Shown one piece after another: positions 58,217 through 64,000 of a stretch of DNA of 64,000 bases. Source of the stretch: DASSTY01 sp035760645 (GTDB lineage Bacteria; Gemmatimonadota; Gemmatimonadetes; Gemmatimonadales; GWC2-71-9); the NCBI GenBank assembly GCA_035760645.1, contig DASTSO010000136.1, positions 7,279 through 71,278 of the forward strand, written 5' to 3'. The translations under genes and the position numbers were made by a program. The notes under the pieces were generated by a model. That model worked only from the letters and a program-made list of their open reading frames with translations, was not told where the DNA came from and searched no databases. Every line of letters starts with the position of its first letter. The first letter of the stretch is position 1.

Positions 58217-58320
58217 GCGGGGACGGCGGGCGACTCCTCACGCCAGCGAGCCCTCGGTGGAGACGCCGGGGGCTCGTTGTCGTCGGAGCCACTTCCCGCC
58301 GTCCCGCCCATCCCGCCCTC
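58217..58320. repeat. Intergenic inverted tandem-repeat element (8-bp type)
   Basis: Short left arm (GGGGACGGCGGG). Hairpin CGAGCCCTCGG (58247-58257), 8-base loop and CCGGGGGCTCG (58266-58276), with one G-U pair, then GTCGGAGCCACTTCC and a right arm CCCGCCGTCCCGCCCATCCC. The tail matches the element at 51637 (TCGG..CCACTTCCCGCC). It ends the pump operon. Confidence 0.85.
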
Positions 58321-58378
58321 CTCGCTCTCTTGCTATTTTCCCGCCGGCCCCCGCCCCCACCACCGGAGTCGTACACGC

Positions 58379-60721
58379 ATGTCGCTGTCGCTGTCCCTCG
58401 CGCTGCCGTTCATCGCCTCGGCGCTGCTGCAGGCGCCGCCCCCCGCCGTGCCGGCCGATTCGGGGATCTCGGGACGCGGCGCGCCCGCGGTCACGATCCC
58501 GCGGCTCGAGGCCGAGACACGGGTGGACGGCGTGCTCGACGAGGCGGTGTGGGCGCAGGCCGTGCGGCTCACCGGCTTCTCGCAGTACCAGCCGGTGGAC
58601 GGCCGGCCGGCGGAGGAGCGCACCGAGGTGCTCGTCTGGTACGATCCGACGGCGATCCACTTCGGCATCCTCGCGCACGACCGCCAGCCGGGCGCCGTGC
58701 GCGCCACGCTCGCCGACCGCGACAACGTGGACAACGACGACAACGTCACGATCTACCTCGACACCTTCGACGACCGCCGGCGCGCCTACTTCTTCACCGT
58801 CAACCCGCTCGGCGTGCAGCAGGACGGCGTGCGCAGCGAGGGCGCCGGCAGCGCCAGCAACATGAACAGCGGGAACGTGGACGAGAGCCCCGACTTCCTC
58901 TGGCAGTCGAAGGGCCGCCGTACCCCCGAGGGCTACGTCGTCGAGGTGCGGATCCCGTTCAAGAGCCTCCGCTATCCCGGCGGCGGCGCGCAGCGCTGGG
59001 GGATCAACGTCGTCCGCGTCACCCAGCGCACCGGCTACCAGGACACCTGGACCGACGTGCGCCGCGCCAACGCGAGCTTCCTCGCGCAGGCGGGCGCGCT
59101 CGTGGGGCTGCACGACCTCCGGGCGGGGCTCGTCACCGAGGTGCAGCCCTTCGTGACGGCCACGAGTCAGGGCGCCCGGCTCGACGACGGCACCTTCGAC
59201 CGCGCCGCGATCGACCCGAGCGCCGGCGTCAACCTCAAGCTCGGCCTCACCAACATGGCGCTCGACGCCACCTGGAACCCCGACTTCAGCCAGGTCGAGG
59301 CCGACGCCGGCGTCGTCACGGTGAACGAGCGCTTCGCGCTCTTCTTTCCCGAGCGGCGGCCCTTCTTCCTCGAGGGCATCGAGCTCTTCGCCACGCCGAA
59401 CAACCTCATCTACACCCGCCAGGTGGCCGATCCGGTGGCGGGCGTGAAGTTCACCGGGAAGTTCGGCCGCGTCGGCATCGCGCACCTCACGGCGGTGGAC
59501 AACGTCCCCGGCGAGGTGACCGACCCCCGCACCGGCACGCCCAGGGGCGCGCCCGACGCGCTCTTCAACGCGGTGCGCCTCCGCTCGGACCTCGGCACCA
59601 ACTCGACGGCGGGCGTCACCTTCACGGACCGCCGCGCCGGCGGGGCCGCGAACACGGTGGCCGAGGCCGACGTGCGCTACGTCTTCGGGAAGCTCTACTT
59701 CCTGCAGGGCCAGCTCGGCCAGAGCTGGACGCGCGACTCGACCGGCGGCGCCCTGCGGCGCGACCCGATCTGGGAGGCCCAGTTCGACCGCACCGGCCGC
59801 GCCTGGGGCTTCAACTACACCGTCACCGGCATCGGCCCCGACTTCGAGACCCGCACCGGCTTCCTCCCGCGCGTCGGCACGGTGAACGCGCACGGCATGA
59901 ACCGCCTCTCCTGGTACGGCGCGCGCGGCGCCTTCGTCGAGGGGCTCACGCTCTTCTTCGGGCCGACCCGCCTTTGGCGCTACGACGACTTCCTGCATCG
60001 GTCCCCGATCGAGGGCGACGAGAGCATGGACGCGAGCCTCAACCTCCGCGGCGGCTGGCGCGTGCGCGGGCACGCCGAGCGCAGCTTCGTCGTCTTCGAC
60101 TCGACCGAGTACGCCGGCTACACCCTCGACGGCGCGACGCCCTACGCCTTCCCCGAGCGGCTCGACAACGCCTTCACCGGCTCTCTCTCGGTGACGACGC
60201 CCACCTACCGGGGCTTCGACGCGAGCGCCTCGGTGAGCGGCGGCGAGGTGGCCATCTTCCCCGAGGCGAGCGAGGGCCGCCAGCTGCGGCTCAGCGGCTC
60301 GCTGCGCGTCCGCCCCACGCGCCAGGTGCGCACCGCGTTCGATCTCGTCGTCGACCGCCTCACGCGCCGGCGCGACGGGAGCGAGTTCGCCCGCACGATC
60401 ATCCCGCGGGTCCGGGCCGAGTACCAGCCGAGCCGCGCGCTCTTCTTCCGCGTCATCGGCGAGTTCCAGTCGCAGCGCCGCGCCGCGCTCGTCGACGCGA
60501 TGAGCGGCGCGCCCCTCGTCGTCGGCGGCGTCGCGAGCGCGCCCACGACGTCGAGCCGGCTGCGGTTCGACTGGCTCGCCTCGTACACGCCGACGCCCGG
60601 CACGGTCGCCTTCTTCGGCTACACCTCCTCGCTCACCGGCCCCGATGCGTTCACCATCCGCGGCCTCCAGCGCGCGAACGACGGATTCTTCGTGAAGCTG
60701 GCGTATCTGTTCCGGCAGTAG
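58379..60721 (+). CDS. DUF5916-type exported protein with CBM9-like domain
   Basis: Exported outer-membrane-type protein of 780 residues. After a signal (SLSLALPFIASALLQAPPPA) comes a family-9-like carbohydrate-binding fold: RLEAETRVDGVLDEAVWAQA, YDPTAIHFGILAHD, VTIYLDTFDDRRRAYFFTVN and YVVEVRIPFKSLRYPG. The rest is a DUF5916 region likely to be a beta-barrel, with FALFFPERRPFFLEGIELF as its best-known segment and a C-terminal aromatic strand (FFVKLAYLFRQ). Function is unknown; such proteins are common in Bacteroidota and Gemmatimonadota. Start ATG 58379 opens the signal peptide; an in-frame ATG at 58277 lies in the repeat element. Confidence 0.9.
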   Translation: MSLSLSLALPFIASALLQAPPPAVPADSGISGRGAPAVTIPRLEAETRVDGVLDEAVWAQAVRLTGFSQYQPVDGRPAEERTEVLVWYDPTAIHFGILAHDRQPGAVRATLADRDNVDNDDNVTIYLDTFDDRRRAYFFTVNPLGVQQDGVRSEGAGSASNMNSGNVDESPDFLWQSKGRRTPEGYVVEVRIPFKSLRYPGGGAQRWGINVVRVTQRTGYQDTWTDVRRANASFLAQAGALVGLHDLRAGLVTEVQPFVTATSQGARLDDGTFDRAAIDPSAGVNLKLGLTNMALDATWNPDFSQVEADAGVVTVNERFALFFPERRPFFLEGIELFATPNNLIYTRQVADPVAGVKFTGKFGRVGIAHLTAVDNVPGEVTDPRTGTPRGAPDALFNAVRLRSDLGTNSTAGVTFTDRRAGGAANTVAEADVRYVFGKLYFLQGQLGQSWTRDSTGGALRRDPIWEAQFDRTGRAWGFNYTVTGIGPDFETRTGFLPRVGTVNAHGMNRLSWYGARGAFVEGLTLFFGPTRLWRYDDFLHRSPIEGDESMDASLNLRGGWRVRGHAERSFVVFDSTEYAGYTLDGATPYAFPERLDNAFTGSLSVTTPTYRGFDASASVSGGEVAIFPEASEGRQLRLSGSLRVRPTRQVRTAFDLVVDRLTRRRDGSEFARTIIPRVRAEYQPSRALFFRVIGEFQSQRRAALVDAMSGAPLVVGGVASAPTTSSRLRFDWLASYTPTPGTVAFFGYTSSLTGPDAFTIRGLQRANDGFFVKLAYLFRQ

Positions 60722-60852
60722 GGCGATGGGCGGGATGGCGGGAGAGGCGGGACGGCGGGACACTCAGCAGTACGACGAGCCTCCGGTGTCGGCACCGGAG
60801 GCTCGTCGTACATCGGATCCTCCCGCCGTCCCGCCGTCCCGCCGTCCCGCCT
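60722..60852. repeat. Intergenic inverted tandem-repeat element (8-bp type), best hairpin
   Basis: The left arm has GGCGGGATGGCGGGA and GGCGGGACGGCGGGAC. Perfect 18-bp hairpin TACGACGAGCCTCCGGTG (60771-60788), loop TCGG, complement (60793-60810), then CATCGGATCC and a right arm with three GCCGTCCC units to 60850. An open frame crosses the whole element into the amine oxidase gene. Confidence 0.88.
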
Positions 60853-60857
60853 GCGAC

Positions 60858-62201
60858 GTGGTCGTGCTCGGCGCCGGTGCGGCGGGGCTCGCCGCGGCCC
60901 GGGCCCTCGGGGAGGCCGGACTCGCCGTGGGGGTGCTCGAGGCGCGGGCGCGGCCGGGCGGGCGCATCCACACCGTGCACGAGGCGGACGGCGTGCCGAT
61001 CGAGCTCGGCGCCGAGTTCCTGCACGGCGCAGCGCGGGAGACGGTGGACGCGCTGCGCGGCAGCGGGGCGCATCTGATCGCGGTGGCCGAAGGCCATTTC
61101 GTCGCCGCCGGCGGCATCACGCGGCAGCGCGACGACTACTGGGAGCGCGTCGGGCAGGTGCTCGCCCGCCTCGACCCGTCGCCCGGCGGCGAGCGGCCGG
61201 TGGCCGAGGCGTTCCGCGCGCTCGGTGCGAGCCCGGCCGACGCGGAGCCCGCGGGGCTCGCCGCGCAGTACGTCGAAGGCTTCCACGCCGCCGACCTCGC
61301 GCGGATCAGCGAGCGCGCCGTGGCGCGGGCCGAGCAGGGCGGGAGCGGCGGCGGGAGCGAGTCGCGGCGAATCGCGGAGGGCTACGACGCGGTGACCGCC
61401 GCGCTCCTGCACGGGCTGCCCGCAGGCGTCACGCTGCGCCTGGGCGCGGCGGTCACGACGGTGCGGTGGCGGCGGGGCGAGGTCGCGGTCACGACGCGTG
61501 CAGGAGCGGTGCTCCACGCCCGCGCCGCCGTCGTGACGCTGCCGCTCGGCGTCCTGAAGGCGCCGGCCGGCGCCGAGGGCGCGGTCGCGTTCGAGCCCGC
61601 ACTCGAGTCGGTCGCGGCGAAGCGCGCGGCGCTGGCCGCGCTGGAGATGGGAGCGGCCGCGCGGCTCGTGCTGCGCTTCCGCGAGCGGTGGTGGCCGGAG
61701 GAGATGAGCTTCCTGCACCTGCCCGGTGCGCGGAGCTTCGGCATCTGGTGGACCCGCGCACCCCTCACGACGCCGCTGCTCACCGGGTGGATCGGCGGCC
61801 CGCCCGCGCGCCGGCTCCTCGCGCGCGTGCGCGAGGCCCACGGCCTCCGCGGCGCGCACAGCGGCGCGTACAGCGACGATGCCGCGCTCGCGCGGGCGCT
61901 CGCGGCCGAGGCGCTGCCCGAGCTGGCAGAGCGCTGCGGCCTCGCGCCCGCGCGGCTCGCCGAGCTGCTCGCGGGCGCCTACCTGCACGACTGGATCGCC
62001 GATCCGCTCGCGCGCGGCGCCTACAGCTACGCGGCGGTGGGCGGGCTCGAGGCCGGCGCGGCGCTCGCCGCCCCGCTCGACGACACCCTCTTCTTTGCCG
62101 GCGAAGCGACGACCGACGCCACACGCCACGGCACCGTGGACGGCGCCCTCGCCAGCGGCCGCCGCGCCGCGGACGAGGTGCGCGCGGCCCTACTCTCCTA
62201 G
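60858..62201 (+). CDS. Flavin-containing amine oxidase
   Basis: FAD enzyme of the monoamine/polyamine oxidase family, about 447 residues. The N-terminal dinucleotide fold VVVLGAGAAGLAAARALG, then LEARARPGGRIHTV and the IELGAEFLHG substrate-side motif; the C-terminal flavin segment is LFFAGEATTDATRHGTVDGA followed by LASGRRAAD. Substrate is not known (polyamines or amino acids are typical). GTG 60858 is my start, because the open frame upstream (to 60726) is only translated repeat element, including its hairpin; it would add 44 Pro/Arg-rich residues before the flavin fold. No ribosome site is evident at either start. Confidence 0.88.
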   Translation: MVVLGAGAAGLAAARALGEAGLAVGVLEARARPGGRIHTVHEADGVPIELGAEFLHGAARETVDALRGSGAHLIAVAEGHFVAAGGITRQRDDYWERVGQVLARLDPSPGGERPVAEAFRALGASPADAEPAGLAAQYVEGFHAADLARISERAVARAEQGGSGGGSESRRIAEGYDAVTAALLHGLPAGVTLRLGAAVTTVRWRRGEVAVTTRAGAVLHARAAVVTLPLGVLKAPAGAEGAVAFEPALESVAAKRAALAALEMGAAARLVLRFRERWWPEEMSFLHLPGARSFGIWWTRAPLTTPLLTGWIGGPPARRLLARVREAHGLRGAHSGAYSDDAALARALAAEALPELAERCGLAPARLAELLAGAYLHDWIADPLARGAYSYAAVGGLEAGAALAAPLDDTLFFAGEATTDATRHGTVDGALASGRRAADEVRAALLS

Positions 62202-62576
62202 CGGCTCGGCGAGCACCTCCGCCTCGCCCTCCCCGCCGTAGGCGATCCGCAGCCGCCAGGGGCGGCAGCAGACCTGGCAGTCCTCCACGTATTCCTGCGC
62301 GCTCCCGCCGCCCGGATCGAGCCCGATCTCGTTGGGCTCGCCGCACCAGGGGCAATAGATCATCGCCGTCGTGTCGGCCGTGCCGTCGCCCAGCGGGAAC
62401 TCCTCGTCCAGCAGCTCGGCGTCCTCGAGCGTCTCGTCCTCGAGCACGTCGTCGTCGAGCACGTCGCCGTCGAGCCGCTCGTCGAGCCGCTCGTCGGGCT
62501 GTTCGTCCGCGACCGGCGCGTCGAGCGCCGCGCTCTCGACGGAGCCGGCACGGCGCCCGGGTTCTGCGTGATGCAT
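62190..62576 (-). CDS. CPXCG-type cysteine-rich protein with acidic extension
   Basis: A 128-residue protein. The C-terminal 57 residues are a CPXCG zinc-ribbon-like domain: IYCPWCGEPNEIGLDPGGG, QEYVEDCQVCCRPWRLRI. The N-terminal 65 residues are very acidic and repetitive (DERLDERLDGDVLDDDVLED), coded by a degenerate CGTCGAG-type repeat. GGGAGGT stands 6 bases before ATG 62576, so the long form is likely translated; family members usually consist of the ribbon alone. It ends in the last bases of the convergent amine oxidase gene (12-base overlap). Function unknown. Confidence 0.8.
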   Translation of the reverse strand: MHHAEPGRRAGSVESAALDAPVADEQPDERLDERLDGDVLDDDVLEDETLEDAELLDEEFPLGDGTADTTAMIYCPWCGEPNEIGLDPGGGSAQEYVEDCQVCCRPWRLRIAYGGEGEAEVLAEPLGE

Positions 62577-62587
62577 CCGTACCTCCC

Positions 62588-62631
62588 GGCCCGCCGCGCG
62601 GGGACCGGATCCGGTTCCCGCGCGGCGGGCC
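62588..62631 (-). terminator. Near-perfect 44-base palindrome between two minus-strand genes
   Basis: GGCCCGCCGCGCGGG (62588-62602) pairs with its complement (62617-62631), and the middle ACCGGATCCGGT is itself a perfect palindrome. It could end transcription of the 62635-62898 gene. It touches the ribosome site of the next gene, so an effect on translation is also possible. Confidence 0.65.
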
Positions 62632-62634
62632 CCT

Positions 62635-62898
62635 TCAGGCCGCCGGGCCGCTCCCCCGCACCGCGGCCGCATCACGCTCCTCGTCCCGCGCGCTCCGGAA
62701 CTCGAGGTGGTCGGCGCGCACCGTGAGATAGTCGCGGCCGATCCGCACGCGGGTGAGCCGCTCGCCCGACAGGTTCGTCATCCGTTGCGTGAGCCCCGGC
62801 CACAGGGGCACCACGTCGTACCACTGCTCGACCCGCAGCTCCGGATACTGCGCCCGGTGCTCGGGCTTCACCTTCGCCACCCACCTGGGTTGCGGCAT
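62635..62898 (-). CDS. Small basic protein, unknown
   Basis: An 87-residue soluble protein: MPQPRWVAKVKPEHRAQYPE, then RVEQWYDVVPLWPG and a strand-rich middle (NLSGERLTRVRIGRDYLTVR) and a charged tail. GGGGAGG stands just before ATG 62898, so this start is well supported; the in-frame ATG at 63102 lies inside fabH on the other strand. No family recognised. It is read divergently from fabH, with an 85-base gap for both promoters. Confidence 0.72.
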   Translation of the reverse strand: MPQPRWVAKVKPEHRAQYPELRVEQWYDVVPLWPGLTQRMTNLSGERLTRVRIGRDYLTVRADHLEFRSARDEERDAAAVRGSGPAA

Positions 62899-62983
62899 GG
62901 GCCTCCCCTTGTGAATCCTGGTTTCCCGGGTGAATATCCGCCGCCCTCTGGCTTTCACCCGACGAGCGACTGCGACCGACGCC

Positions 62984-63979
62984 ATGATGCGCACGGAATT
63001 TCTGGGGACCGGCTTCGCCGTGCCCGACCGCGTGGTGACCAACGACGACCTGTCGCAGGTCATGGACACGAGCGACGAGTGGATCCGCACCCGCACCGGC
63101 ATCCGCGAGCGCCGCTGGGCCCGCGAAGGTGAGACTGGCGCCGACCTCGCTCACGCCGCCACCACGCGCGCGCTCGAGATGGCCGGCATGCGGCCCGAGG
63201 AGCTCGACGCGATCGTCTACGCCACGTCGAGCCCCGACCACTTCGCCCCCGGCGGCGGCGTCTTCCTGCAGCGCCGCCTCGGCGTCGGCACCATCCCCGC
63301 GATCGACATCCGCACCCAGTGCAGCGGCTTCATCTACAGCCTGTCGGTCGCCGACGCCTGGATCCGCACCGGCCAGTTCCGCCGCGTGCTCGTCGTGGGC
63401 CAGGAGATCCAGAGCACGGGGATGGATGTCTCCACCGCGGGCCGCAACACGGCGGTGATCTTCGCCGACGGCGCCGGCGCCGCGGTGCTGGGTCCCACCG
63501 ACGATGCCGAGCGCGGGATCCTCGCCTTCGACCTCCACAGCGACGGCACCTATGCCGAGAAGCTGTGGGTGGACGCGCCCGCCTCGATGCGCCATCCGCG
63601 GCTCACCGCCGAGGACCTCGCCGCCGGCCGGCACTTCCTCGCGATGGACGGCAAGGAGGTCTTCCGCCACGCCGTCGTGCGGATGCCCGAGTCGGTGCGC
63701 GCCGCCCTCTCGAAGGTGGGGCTGGGGGTCGCAGACATCAAGCTCCTGATCCCCCACCAGGCCAACCTCCGCATCAGCGAGATGGTCCAGCGCGACCTCG
63801 GCCTGCGCGACGACCAGGTCTACAACAATATCATGACGTACGGCAACACGACGGCCGCGACGATCCCCATCGCGCTCGACGAGTGCGTCCGCGCCGGCCG
63901 CGTCCAGCGCGGCGATCTCGTCGCGCTGACGGCGTTCGGGTCGGGGTTCCTGTGGGGGAGTGCGGTGGTGCGGTGGTGA
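62984..63979 (+). CDS. fabH: 3-oxoacyl-ACP synthase III
   Basis: Starts fatty-acid chains by joining acetyl-CoA (or branched acyl-CoA) to malonyl-ACP. At 331 residues it has the normal KASIII size. The catalytic triad is complete: Cys in TQCSGFIYSLSVADAW, His in LLIPHQANLRI and Asn in TYGNTTAATIPIAL; TSDEWIRTRTGIRERRW near the N-terminus is the family signature. Start ATG 62984 (MMRTEFLGTGFAVPDRVVTN) fits; an in-frame ATG at 62930 would add a basic tail. No other fab gene is in the window, so this copy may be separate from the main fab cluster or serve a special pathway. Confidence 0.95.
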   Translation: MMRTEFLGTGFAVPDRVVTNDDLSQVMDTSDEWIRTRTGIRERRWAREGETGADLAHAATTRALEMAGMRPEELDAIVYATSSPDHFAPGGGVFLQRRLGVGTIPAIDIRTQCSGFIYSLSVADAWIRTGQFRRVLVVGQEIQSTGMDVSTAGRNTAVIFADGAGAAVLGPTDDAERGILAFDLHSDGTYAEKLWVDAPASMRHPRLTAEDLAAGRHFLAMDGKEVFRHAVVRMPESVRAALSKVGLGVADIKLLIPHQANLRISEMVQRDLGLRDDQVYNNIMTYGNTTAATIPIALDECVRAGRVQRGDLVALTAFGSGFLWGSAVVRW

Positions 63980-64000
63980 GCCAGGCGGTCGAGGGCGGTC
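63980..64000. repeat. Start of a further repeat element (10-bp type), cut by the window end
   Basis: AGGCGGTCGAGGGCGGTC directly behind the fabH stop is the left-arm unit seen in the element at 26045. Only this arm is in the window. Confidence 0.7.

Noticed and set aside
60726..60857. Extended N-terminus of the amine oxidase
   Set aside because: It is translated repeat element including an 18-bp hairpin; the flavin-binding fold starts at 60858 and family members do not have such a tail.

Overview
This is a very GC-rich bacterial chromosome segment. It is densely packed, with many ATGA/GTGA stop-start overlaps and many GTG starts. I see no rRNA, tRNA, CRISPR array, transposase, integrase or phage gene. 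The gene set (DUF5916 outer-membrane-type protein, MacB-type efflux with an ECF sigma factor, histone-deacetylase-family protein, acyl-ACP desaturase, M28 and M42 peptidases, lmo0937-type peptide, FadL and TolC porins) suggests a Gram-negative Gemmatimonadota chromosome. That is inference from family content; no marker gene proves it.

Layout. 0-6 kb: the end of an EmrAB-type exporter, then convergent pruA, an orphan tungstate/molybdate-type binding protein and a PAP2 phosphatase. 6-10.4 kb: a lipoprotein, cutA, a His/Met-rich exported protein behind a CsoR-like operator, an orphan zinc-finger protein, a six-cysteine membrane peptide and a YfcC-type carrier. 10.4-13.8 kb: trxC, GNAT, acyl-ACP desaturase, a lipoprotein and YggT. 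13.9-19.7 kb: a methionine operon (SAM-II-type riboswitch with a putative attenuator, metH, then a fused homocysteine methyltransferase/methylenetetrahydrofolate reductase). 19.7-26 kb: acyl-CoA dehydrogenase, small envelope proteins, a DacB-type carboxypeptidase and an M42 aminopeptidase. 26-30.8 kb (minus): an ECF vitamin-type transporter (S, T, two ATPases) coupled to a HEAT-repeat protein. 30.9-39.4 kb (plus): M28-PDZ peptidase, GAF protein, HDAC-family deacetylase, alpha/beta hydrolase, a PolX-like protein, endonuclease III and two exported proteins. 39.5-46.6 kb: a GGDEF/EAL protein, methyltransferase, DUF255 protein, cyclophilin and a DUF6941-like protein. 46.7-51.6 kb: FadL, GDSL lipoprotein, HD-domain protein and cardiolipin-synthase-like protein. 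51.8-58.2 kb: one overlapping operon of ECF sigma, anti-sigma-like protein, CpxP/Spy-like protein, TolC, ABC ATPase, adaptor and permease. 58.4-64 kb: DUF5916 protein, flavin amine oxidase, two small minus-strand proteins and FabH.

The most unusual feature is a family of at least thirteen intergenic elements, roughly one per 5 kb. Each has two arms of short tandem repeats in inverted orientation around a GC-rich hairpin, usually followed by a short ATCGG-type tail. Three arm types occur (7-bp TAGGGGC, 8-bp GGGACGGC, about 10-bp GGCGGTCGAG) around a similar core. They sit at gene 3' ends and in places run into coding sequence. Other points of interest are the riboswitch/attenuator before metH, an asymmetric ECF ATPase pair with one consensus and one degenerate ATP site, a PolX homologue without its polymerase aspartates, and a probable leaderless CsoR-type promoter before a copper-type protein.
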